Shown here: positions 1-11,400 of the stretch, in pieces
Layout: the number at the start of each line of letters is the position of its first letter
Position numbering within the stretch: the stretch's first letter is position 1
Assembly (NCBI GenBank): GCA_965153455.1
Contig: OZ234498.1
Coordinates: 4,712,001-4,776,000 of the forward strand
Reading direction: 5' to 3'
DNA from: Sphagnum compactum
Taxonomy: Eukaryota > Bryophyta > Sphagnopsida > Sphagnales
DNA length: 64,000 bases
Notes under the pieces: generated by a model
Seen by the model: only the letters and a program-made list of their open reading frames with translations
The model's database searches: none
What the model was told of the DNA's origin: nothing
Position numbers and translations under genes: made by a program

Positions 1-490
1 ATGAGAACCAGAGGGTCGATTTTTCTAGCCAATTACCAATAAATTTGATATCCATTGGTTCTCAATCTGAGAACCAAACTGAGAACCCATTCAAGAATTG
101 GGGACAAGTCTCCATTTGAGAACCACCCAACACTGGTTGAAACCCATGTCCAACCTCCGCACCCCCGAAAAAACTAGAAGCTACCTCTGTAAAAGTTAAA
201 AACCAAGCTTGTTAAAACTGACAACTAACCCATGTCTAACCCATTGGTCAACCCCGGTATAAACTAAAAGACTACCCTTGTAAAAAAGCCAAGCCAAACC
301 AAGCCTGGCAAAGACTTCCCTCCATGTTTCCCCACACCGCCTGCAGTGAGAGATCTGTCTAATCTACTGCCCACTTCTAGACGTCTCCCATTTATGGACA
401 AGCTGCCAACAAACTTTTGAGCCCTTACTAGCTGGTAAAACAGAAAGCAAAAAGGAATCTATTAAATAGTAACTCCTACCTTTTCTGTAA
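1..490. repeat. Intergenic sequence with recurring GAGAACC motifs
   Basis: The heptamer GAGAACC occurs at about 3-9, 69-75, 80-86 and 117-123. A perfect 8-bp inverted repeat, GGTTCTCA (57-64) and TGAGAACC (68-75), is separated by three bases and could form a small hairpin. Further on there are short C-rich words such as AACCCATGTC, repeated near 145 and 228. No coding sequence is recognisable. It may be the edge of a decayed transposable element, but no boundary or target duplication is visible. Confidence 0.35.
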
Positions 491-948
491 AAAAAAGCCA
501 CATTTGTTACAGGGAGCTACTTACTGTATATATGTTGTTGTTACTGGAGGCCACTATTGTGTGCTGCTGTTTACTAGAGGGCCACTTATGTGTCCACTTT
601 TCTTTAGGCTGTCGAGATCGATCCATCCGTCGTCCAGTCGGCTGCGACGGCGGCGCTCGGACTCTCTCTCTCTCGCTCAAATCTCCAGCGCCGGGATCAG
701 TGGGACGTGTTAGCTAGCAAGCAAGTAGGGAGAGGGAGAGATGATAAAGATGATGAGCTTACTGAGGAGGAGTTTTTAAGGTTCCATGTGTTGTGTGTGA
801 TTCTCTCTGTAGTTTTAAGGTTTTCAAGGTGTTTGCACCCTGGAGTTTGCAACAAAAGAAAAAAAACTTTATTAATATTGTGTTATGCTCTTTTGATGTG
901 AGCACTTGGACCAAGAGCAAGATTTCTGGAACACTTGCTATCCAGAAG

Positions 949-974
949 TAGAAGAAGAAGAAGAAGAAGAAGAA
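949..974. repeat. (GAA)n microsatellite
   Basis: An uninterrupted run of GAA/AGA triplets follows one imperfect unit (GTA). It lies inside the GC-richer island and has no coding context that I recognise. Confidence 0.85.
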
Positions 975-3900
975 GCTACTAAGATTTTTTTATGTTGATC
1001 ATGTGTTTGCTCACAAGCTCCTTTTACTAGATCTCTCGAGTCTACTTTGTCTAGACTATGCAATCTGGGGTTTGGGAAGTTTTGGGGAGTGAATACTGCT
1101 TTGCTGCATGTTGGTGCACCCTTGAAGCGCATGATCATGGAATTGTCTGCTCGGTGGAATTACTAGATGGTTATAATGACCAGAGACATTGACGGGAAAA
1201 CATATACCAGGGTCGACAGCAGCTGTGGACGAGCTGTAAGCATGGGCAGCAGCCTTTGAGTACGATCCACCTGCTATTGCAGTGGAAGAAGCTTGTCTAA
1301 GTGATCCATCCCCGGCCGACAAGCAAATGAGCTTGCAGCCTGCTGCAGGTGCTTCCCGCGTGTTCACTAAGCTGGGGTCACCGATCAAGAAGCGGAAGGG
1401 AAAAAACAGGAGTCGCGATCGATCCGGATAAGAAGCAGCTGCTGCTGCTTGAAAAAAAGGTGTTGTTGAAGAACCCGTCCGCCAATTTCAGATCTACCAG
1501 CAGGAGCAGGAGGAAGAGGAGGTGGTGGTGGTGGTGTTGTAGAAACAATGTCGACTCACAGTCAAGATCCTCATGAGCCTGCACGTCCTCGCGGCCGAGG
1601 TCGAGTTGCAGCTAGTGTGACGATGGAGTTTCTGCTGCTGCTGCTTTGAGTAAGTACAATTTTCATCGCGGGAGAGCTATAGAGAATTAGCCGCCGCTGG
1701 CTGGCAGCAGATCTCGATTCTCGACCGGTTGAGATATCGATCACTGCGGGCAAACCATGTTTGATCACCTGAACATTAAGCATCCAGCTAGTGCACCCGC
1801 TTGATCAGGAGCATGGTGCATGGTGATCGGATTGTATATTCTAGAAAGGACGTGATCCAGCTGACTTGGTGGTATTCCAGGATATGTACACAGTGTGACA
1901 TATCCTGCTCGTGATGAGCAAAGTTTGATCAGTGATCAAAGCTAGGTCATTGCAGCTTGCTGCTTTAACGCAGTTAGCATGTCAAAATTCGTAGTCATCA
2001 AGCTAGCTGTGTAGTAGTCGACTTGTACTCGCCGTCGTCATTGATCTCTAGATGTGGTCAATTTCTTGTCAATACGCAAGTCTGAATTCAAATCCAGTCA
2101 GATTTCTCTTCTATCAGTTCTCCTTCTACAGCTAGTGGTCTCCTGCAAGCTAACGTGTTTCTTTTTCTTTGTTTTCTTTGCTGATCTGCACGCAGGATTC
2201 AGGACCCAGCTAGTTTGTTGTACCCGGCGCAAGCTGCAGTGTCATGTACGTCGCATGAAAAGGAAGTTCAGCAGACGGACATGGCCTGATCATCAGCATT
2301 GACCATTAGACAGAACTTTGAATATGTCGTGCTCAGCAACTAGGAGTGCAGCTGCTGCTGTAAATAGCTGCTCAAGTGTAGAGACAGTACTACAGTGAAA
2401 AAACTGTGCATTTTCCGTGGCCGTGCTGAGCCCCGAATTCCCCGATTGCGGAAGGTTTTCGTAACTGTTACCCTGAGGTCAAGGGCACAGCCGCGAGGAC
2501 TACAGAAGAAGCTTGGAAGAGAAGAGAGGAAGAAGCGATTTTTGCCACGGGACTTTCAAGAGACTTGTAGAAGCTGCAAGAAGTTTATCTTCTCTTGCTA
2601 GACCTGCTTCCTGCAATACTGGGATCAGTATGTTTCTCTGTCGCTGAAGTGCCATTCATCTGGCTCATCTGAGAAATTGCACTCTTAAAACCCTTGTTGT
2701 GCCTGCCAGCTTCCAAGTTCTCAAGGAGGATCGTCGACGAGACAACACACCGGGGATGACAACGTCTGAGTTTGCATGATCTCATGTGATCGAATCTCAT
2801 GTGCGCCAGCAATGACTTGGTGTTTCTGCTGCAGGCAAGCTGGAAAGAAATTGTCATGCCACGGATTATAGGCGACTACAAGTTTGCAAAGGATTCATGC
2901 TTTCGGCCGGTTCTCTAAACTTCCGAGCCGTGAAACCCTTGAGCATTTGGAGCTGGCTCCATTCAGGCATCGCCACACTTCTAGACCTCTCGACTTCTAG
3001 ACCCTAGTAGAAGTTATGTGCTCCTCGCAGAAGAAGCTCATCTTACGACACTTTCTGTGGTTCTTGAGAATCTAGAGTCTCGAGCTTTTCAAGAGGTAGC
3101 CGTTGCCACATCCGTAGTCATCTCCACCAGCTTGCTGTAAGCTCGGCAGCTCCAGCTGGTTTCCGGATCTGTTCCACCCAAGTCGACTTCCTATACTAAT
3201 TGGTTGAAGCGGATCGGATGTAACTACCATAAAAGCCGAAGTTTGATGAGTGGATCGGAAATTGGACTATAAGCTGCGTGCTTCGGCAGCTAAGGAACAA
3301 CTCACAGAAGAAGAATGGGATGAATATGCATGCAGCAGCAGCAGTAGCAGCAGGCTGGAGAAAGGTTCAAGTCGAAGCTGCGAAGAAGTGCACGAGATCA
3401 AGTCGATCATCAAAGAGCTTGAGCTGGCATAAAACTAGTTAACTGCTCCGCTTCTTGGCGGTTGAGCATCTTCTCTCCACTGTAAGTCTCGCACCCAGAT
3501 CAACATCATCCGCTTGCAAATCCTTTGAATCACCTTTCTTAACGTTCTGATTCTCACCTCTTCCCAAGCTGCTGATCCAGCAGAGCGTCCTCTCCGCGAT
3601 CTAAGCCATCCACAAACGATGCTTGCAAGCTAGCTAACTAACTACTCAAGACATGATCGGACGAAAGAGCTCATGAAAATGTAAGATTCCTCAAGTATAC
3701 TCTGACTACAGCTTTTGCCGTGGACTTCAAGAAAGATTTGAACTACATCACTTATGATTCTCTCCTCGACTCAATTCATATTCGTGAAGCTCTGCCGTCT
3801 TTGGAAGGAAACTAGAACTACCTTGAAGATTCACAACAGAAATTAGCTAGATCGTCGACCCCGGTGCATAACTACTATCGATTAAGTCTATAGCTGCATC

Positions 3901-4300
3901 AACTAGTCCCTGCAGCTACCACCATCACGTCTTCTTCATGGACTAGCTAGTTGCTTTCTCCAGAGAATATTAATGAACTAGTTACTGAATTCAATCTTGA
4001 GTCCAATTCTTCGGGACGATAAAGTTAAGAACCTAGCTAGCTGGGCTGTACATTTAATACTTAAGAATGAATGTCTAGTAGTTGCGAATTCATTACGGAG
4101 TTCGTGACTCCCGACAGAAGTTCTTAATCTAAGTCATGAAGTCGAACTAGTTGCAGGTCCATCCAGAATCCGATTAGTATCTAGTAACAATCGAGAGTTC
4201 TTCTGCTGTATGCAGCACGGCGGACTTCAAATGCGTCCTCATCAAATGGTGCAGGACTTCTGGGGAAACTATTTTCAATACTTAGTGTCTCTTTCCATTA

Positions 4301-4624
4301 GGCTGTTGTGATCACAGTTACACATGTGCTGTGATCACAGGCTTTCCACTGCCAGAGGGCTTTGTTTCTTGCTGCAGGAAGAGTAGCAAGTCCCATTGGA
4401 GAGCTGCGCAAGTGCCTTGAAAATATCATGTACTTAATTAATCGTGTTATGAACTCTGGGAACACACGTCCTCATTAAAGAAAAGACAGATGTCATTGTA
4501 TGGTGAGTCATAATTTGACTCAGAGGTCACTTGTTCGATGCTTCGACCGGTAGAGCCGTGAGATGACTGAGAGCATAGATAGCTGGAAAAACATAATGGA
4601 AAGCCGCTGTGATCACAAGTAGCC
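4301..4624. mobile_element. MITE-like element with TA target duplication
   Basis: The left end reads TAGGCTGTTGTGATCACAG (TA at 4299-4300) and the right end, read inward on the other strand, is TAGGCTACTTGTGATCACAG (TA at 4625-4626). The similarity continues inward: GTGATCACAGGCTTTCCA on the left matches GTGATCACAGCGGCTTTCCA on the right. Each arm contains the palindrome TGTGATCACA. The interior has no ORF. Length, terminal inverted repeats and TA flanks fit a non-autonomous DNA transposon, but the superfamily cannot be fixed from these ends. Confidence 0.65.
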
Positions 4625-5274
4625 TAATAGAAAGATGTTCTTACTTGAGACTTGATCATACTCAAGTTGAGTAATATGGTGCAGACTGTATTGGACATGA
4701 TGATCATGCAGCGTATGTATGTATGTAGACGCAGGAGTTTACAGCAGCAGATTCTTCATGGAATGAAAGTCTAGATAGCTAGGACGCGAGCAGAATTATA
4801 AACGACGGCTTTTATAAATATAATATCGAGCGAGAGCCTCGCAGCTGCAGGAGGCTGCTGCAGATCAAGTTCTGCAACTGATCAACCGCCGCTCGTGTGT
4901 ACTCAACAAACTCTTCAAAGTTCAAAATCGTTTTCCAGAACGTGACTGTCGAGAGCGAGTGGCCTGAACTAGAGTGTAGCAGAGAAATGTTAGGTTCGGC
5001 TTCATGCTCTTGAAACTAAAGCTGCAATGTAATTGATCTATCGCTCGCTGCTACGTATGTTTGCAGTTTAGGGTTCAAAGGGGCAGTTGCTCATGTCGGG
5101 GGCGCCTTATGATCGACCTCACAGCAACTCGCCTCAAGTAGCTGGACATTGTGTCGGGCACTAGCTGACTACTTCGTAGCTAGCTAGCTCGAGGACCTTG
5201 GTGCTGGACGAATCTCGAGAACTGCTGCTGCAAGAGCTGCATTCCTGCAGCCAACGTCAGAGCCGTAGTCTCAG

Positions 5275-5472
5275 ATGCAAATATCATCTGTATTGCTCGA
5301 GAACCATATAATCATACAGCTCCAGCTGCACTCACTAATCATGCAACAAGAGAATCTTACCATTCTAGTCAGGTTCCTCAAGAACAATATCATACAAGAA
5401 GCTGCTGGCGATGTATTTGGAGCTGTTGAGAGGCTGCAAGTCCGCGGAAAGCAGCAGTGTACAGTTCATTAA
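5275..5472 (+). other. uORF overlapping the LAX2-like start codon
   Basis: A 65-codon ATG-initiated frame begins 136 bases upstream of the chosen start at 5411 and ends 62 bases inside the coding sequence, in a different frame. If the mRNA includes this stretch, initiation here would block the main ORF and could reduce its translation. The peptide has no recognisable domain. Its use depends on the true transcript start and on splicing, which cannot be read from sequence. Confidence 0.3.
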
Positions 5473-8400
5473 TGCGGGCGAGAAAAACATCCTCTTGAAC
5501 CGCGAGGTGATTGTAGTAGTACGAAAAAGTAGCGTGGAAGCGGATCAAACTTGCGGGAGTGATCCAGTCGAGGCTAGACAATCGCAGCACCTGCTTGATG
5601 ACATGCAGACCCTCATCTTGCTTGACCAGGATTCAAGCGATCATCATGGGAATCAAGCTCATGACGTAGTTGATAACAATGCTTCTTGTAGCTCGCTAAT
5701 TGCTGCAGCACCTGAGCGACCTTTGTTAAGCGCGGTCAGCTGGTCACATCTTCCTAGTGGCAGGACGAAGAATGGATCATCAGCACTTGTAGTATCCCAG
5801 CTGATCAGCATAGGCGGCTCAGCTGCAACTGCTGTAACAGGTCCTCCACGGCTGAACATTGATCATTCCAGCTTTGACAGCGATGAATCAGCTTCTGAGA
5901 TGCAAGGAAACTTCGAGATCACGATGCAGAGGACTAATCTGGGCACAGCCCAGGAGATGATTAAGGTAGACCATCTAATCTCTGCTGCTGGTGCTGCTTC
6001 TCATCATCAGCAGCTACAAGAACTTATTCCCTGCGCGGATCGTCAGCAAATTTGTGGTGATTCCGATCTGACATCTGAGCACCATATGACGGATCCAGAA
6101 AGCTCCAAGTCCAGTACTGAAGAAGCCCCAGAAGAATATGAGGTCGTCGACCACCTGCAGCAGCGTCACGCTGCACATCTCACAAGGTCCATGAGCTCAG
6201 GTCTTAATGCTGCGGCCGCCGCCGCCACTACCACCACCACGATGATGCAGCAGCCGCAGGAGCCGGCAGAAGATGATGATGATCCAAGCCTTCTTCTTCC
6301 TTCAGCTCAGCTACTGATGAGGATACAACCACTAGCTACAGCTTTAGCACCAGCCGATCAGACTAATCTGAACTTAGTCGAGGAATCTTTCTTTCCATCA
6401 ACTCCATTCCTGCATCGTGATGATCAGAATACTGATCAGGACGTCGAGATTGGTTATACTAGACCACAAAACCAGCGACTGCCATTGCCAGCCGAAGCTA
6501 CGTCAAAAGCTGCTGGACTTACCCACGTGACTTCTGAACCTGCTTGTACCAGCGGCATTGTTAATTCTGAGGCCACCGCAGAGCAGCAGACTCGTGACAT
6601 TCATGAGTACCGCCAGCAGCAGCAGCAGCATAAGCTACTGCTTCATGACGAATCCACAGATGACGACGACAACAACAACAGTAGCAGCAACAAACTGATG
6701 AGTAGATCCGCATGTAATAGGCTGCATGAGTACTCATCTCCAGCAGCAGGCAGCTTGGACCATGGTAATCATGAGCGTTCTTGGACTCTAGCTCCAGCAG
6801 CTACTGCAGGCTCAAAAAGGAGACTACCTGAGACTGGGTTCAATTCGGGTGAACCTCCTCATGAGTGGTTGCAACTGAGTTTGCGTTCCTCAATCTCAGC
6901 AGAAGCCGCAACAGCAGCAGCAGGAGCAACCGCCGCCAAAACCGGCTACCGTACTCAACTACAAAGCTGCAGCTCTGATCAAGCTATGAAAGCCTCAGTT
7001 GCACTTACAGCAGCAGCAGTGGTCACAGATCAACCCAATCTTGACCTCAGCTTTGGTACAAGGCCTGTTGTTTCTGCTGCTGCTGCTCCTGTCCCCGTCC
7101 TCAATAATACCAGTTGTACTCGTGAAGGAAAGAATGTGAATCACTCTGTCTCCGCAAGAGCGCCTCATTATGATCAAGGACTCGAAGCTGCTGCAGGATC
7201 TCTACTAGAGCGGTTGGAAATTTGCAGAGCACCAGCAGTAGCTAGTCATCATACGCGAGTCCCGTCACCCTCGACTGATCCTGATCCTAGTGCTAGTTAT
7301 AAACGGCTGCAAACTCCAGGACAAACTTCGCGGCAAATTAGTACATCATCATCGTTATCATCCACACTCATGTTGATGACAACAGCAGCAGCAGTTGATC
7401 CAAGTTGCAGTGGGCGGGCATTGATGCGAGGAGTAGGAGCTGCTGGAGGTTTAGATGATTATGTTCAGCTGATGAGTAGCAGCAGCCGGAGGAGCTTAAT
7501 AACAACAACAACAACGACTCCCATCTACACCAGGAGTCCCGATCCTGGATCATCAACAAGCTGCCTGCAGCAGCAGCAGCAGCAGCCAGATCAAACAAGT
7601 AGCTTGAGCTTGCCATTTGCAGAGAGAGTTTTCATTGGGGTACCAGCTGCAGCTGCTTGCAACAACAGTCTGCAGTCCAACACAGCATCTACTAGCTGTC
7701 CAGCTTGGGCCTGCACACAAGCTCCAGCTGCCGCTGCTCCTCCTCCTCCAAGGGATTTTGCCAGCTGCTTCCATAACAAGCTGAATCCAAATGTGGAGCC
7801 TCATCACCAGCTACAGTTATCGTCCGCCCAATTCCTGGAAGGATTAATGCCTAACACCGGAACATTCCCTAACAGTGCTGGAATATTCCCTAACAGCTCT
7901 CGAATATTCGCTAACAGTACTGGAATATTCCCTCACACTGGATTCTCATCTTCACAATGTAGTCCTCTGTTTGAAAGAACCAGTTCAGTTGGCAACAAGT
8001 TTTGCGAGGAGATTCAATTTGGAGTACTCCAAGATCATGGCTCCTGCCCGGAATTACCTGGGCATGTCATCACAGCTGGAGGGCCTAAGAATTATGAGAG
8101 ACCAGGAGCACCACCACACCAGCTTCCCCCACCGTGCCCAGCACGAGGTTTAGGACAATCGGCCATGGTCCATATGCCATCTTCAGGTGGTTTTCCAGGG
8201 CCGGCGAGGTTAGGGTTAGGGTGGCCATCATCATCATCAAATGAAATCTCCTTGAGTACTACTACTACATCAGAGAATTTGGGACTAGTAGTTGTGGAAG
8301 CAGCAGCAGCAGCAGAAGGCAATGCTATTGAGAAAGGATCATCATCCCCTGACTCGTTGCAAAAGCTATTAAAAAGTGTTGCCGGACCGAGTGTGACAAT

Positions 8401-11400
8401 CTGTCAACCTCCCACCACATTGCTTCAAGATGTGAACCACCACTTTTCATTTGTAAAAAGGGGGGTCTTGAATCCCCCAAGTCTCCGCTTGAGCAATAAT
8501 GTAAGTCACATTTCCACCAAATTAACCCACCATGAGAAAACAATTTTGATGATTTGAATGAATTCCCTAGTCCGACTTAAGCTTACTCAGTGTCCTTACA
8601 AATGAATTAGAAGGAAAGAAATTGTTTGCAAGGGTCATTAATGGGTTTTTCTATATTGTTTCACATAAGATGTAAATGTGCAATTAATCCATCCTCACCG
8701 CGATCCTCCTCACTTGTAATGGATGGTATAGGCTGAAGGTATCAACCAGCCTTCCTTGTCATGGATGCCAATGACCACTCCTTGGGGAGCCAGGCCTAGT
8801 CCAAGCTGGGATCAGTCACTGGGTTTCTCAGGGCAGGCCCAAGCAAATGTGTTCAATGGGGAGTCTGCTCAAATGCACTTTGGAAGTCCATCACTATCTA
8901 GGCCCCATCCAGGACTATGGTTCTCTCTTCAAGCCGCACTGAACCAGTAAGTTGTTCTCTCTTCACCATTCTTTATTGATTTGTATACCTATATTATAAA
9001 CCCTCACCAGGATCTTTAGGTTGGGTTTTAAGTCATGTAAGAAAAGTGACCAACTTACTCACTATTCGTAAAATTCTTTTGTCCGAGACCCATAACTTTA
9101 GTGGGTGCTCAACCCCACTGAGCTCTAGACTCTCAGAATTTTGCGAGACTAGCGCATGTTAGAAATTGGGAACCAGCCATCAGCTCAGTATCTGTAGAGC
9201 AGGTGCCCTGAAACCTTTCACATTTCCACTGACCCACAATTGGGCCTTTACCTACCAAAATTTTTGCCAAGAAGTTGGGTAACCAGAAAATAGAGGGGAA
9301 ATGAAAGCCCATTTTCATTATTTTGAGATCAACAATTTGATTGAGAAATAGTGAATGAGTGGGTAACATGGAAAACAACCCCTGGGATTCTTCAAGGAAT
9401 ATGTATAGGTTATGTGCCATACTTATTCCACCACCTTTGCATATAAAGGTTAACTTGGCAAATTGTTTATAGAACTCATGGGGGTGCAACACCTAAGGTA
9501 GTCTCTTGCCACCACTGGGGAGAGATGGTTGGTTAGTCCTTACTATGCCAGTGCTAGTCTGAAACCTGGGTCACCCAATTACAACATCCTGGAGCATATA
9601 CCTGTGAGATCTCAGGAGACAAATTATGGTTGGGTATATAGTAGAAAATCGTAACTACTTGGTGTAGTGTCCTACTTCAGGTGCCAAATTTCCATGATCA
9701 AAACTCAATGCTCCATGTGATCATTGTGCAGAAAGAAGGGGATTGTGTAGGCAGTACTGATGATGAGACCTAGTTTCATTCAATCAAAGAGTGATCATCA
9801 AAGGCTGATGGCCATTATAATGTGGCCAAAGAGTGTAAAGAAGTAACTTGGTGATGATATGTTTTCACAAGAGTAACATATATCCATTATGATGGAGGAG
9901 TGCAATGAATAAAGTACTGATGATGCTTGATAATGAGGGCACAGCCAAATGTCAGAATTTTCATCATATGAGAAAGAGTTATATGCAAGGAAAAATTAGG
10001 CCTTGGGCAAAACAGCACCTATGTTGGTACCAGGGTGGAAATCCCAAAATCCATTTAAGTTATTTCTAAATATTACAAATATCCCATGCTTAGACTTAAT
10101 CAGGGTCTCTGAGTTCAAATCTTACATTATTTGGGCTTCATATGGCCCCTAAGAGACCTCGGTGAAAAAGGTGAAGGTGCCAATGTGGGTGCCCGTTCCC
10201 CTGGCTGGAAAAATAGTACCCTGAGGAGGAAAACCCACCTTTTCATACCAAAGAGTATATATGTTGCCTCTAAAGGAGTTTGATGCTGACATAGAGCCTT
10301 GTATGGAATTCTCTTGGCCAATAGTGTTTGTTTTTTTTTTCCTGTGAAGAAATTAACTGGGAGAAACTTCAAGGGCTTCTGACTTTGAATCAAACTTTGA
10401 GGATGCAAACTACACTAGACTAATATTGATGCTTGTTGGTAATTGCAGAACTAGGACTCCAATCTTGGAGCAAATACCAAGGGCATTTCTCCACATAAAG
10501 TATGTCATCTACTCCTTTCTTATAGACCCTCAAGCTCATCAGAAACCATAATTTCAGTTTTGGGTAAATTGGCCACACAATGACAACAAGCAACTATAAC
10601 TGGAAACTATGCTGACCAAAATTAACTGCTTGTGTTTCTTTCGTCATTAAGGTTCAGCCATCTTTCAGTCTTGTTCCCACCCAGTTGATGGAGGACTCAT
10701 CCAAGGACTTATCCAAGAAGATAGGGCCTTTTCATATTGGAGAAATGTCTTAGTGTGTTTTGAGATCACCTTTATATCCATGAATAGCCCTTCTAGAAAA
10801 GAGGCAGGATCTTACACCTATTCCTTAAGCACATCCCCACCCATGGACATTGCTCATAAAACAAAACATTATCATGAACCTAAGCATCCATAGATCACAA
10901 GGTGTAGGAGGAAGAAAATTCTTAAGCCTATTCCTTCAATGTGGGAATGATCTTACACCTCTGAGTAAGGGACTTATTACGCTAAATTATAGGTGTAAGG
11001 TAATAGGTCCATTATTAATTGGTGTAAGATGCTTTTTTCTCTCATGCTTAAGGAGTAAGTGTAAGAACTCTCTTCCTCCTACACTTCACAACCTAAGAAT
11101 GTTTAGGTTCATGTTCATGTAAGAATGTGTAGATTTGTGATAATGCTTGCCTTGTGCTTTGCAATTGACAAAGCCCATAGGTGAGGGACATTTCCAAAAT
11201 GTGGGGATAGGACTCAATTACCACCTCATCCTAGGCCCTTGCTTTTGGGAATTCTCACCCCTCAGGGGTTTACAAGTTTACCTTACACTAACATGATATA
11301 TCCCCGCCCTACAAACTTTATTTTTTTATTTTTAAAAAAATTTAAAAATCTAATAAAAATCGATGACCAAAACCATCCCCTTGAAAACAAAAGGGAAAGC

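Larger units (their letters stand above)
600..5410 (+). other. GC-richer non-coding island, probable promoter and long leader of the LAX2-like gene
   Basis: From about 600 the base composition changes from the AT-rich flank to a mix rich in AGCTAGCT, CTGCAG, GATC and CTGCTG words. The same style continues without a break into the large coding exon at 5411. A CT-rich stretch near 660-680 resembles a plant transcription start region. Short ORFs in all frames show no family I recognise and no codon bias. The simplest reading is a very long 5-prime leader, perhaps with introns, plus promoter of the downstream gene; that is inference. A MITE at 4301-4624 and a GAA tract near 950 interrupt it. Confidence 0.4.
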
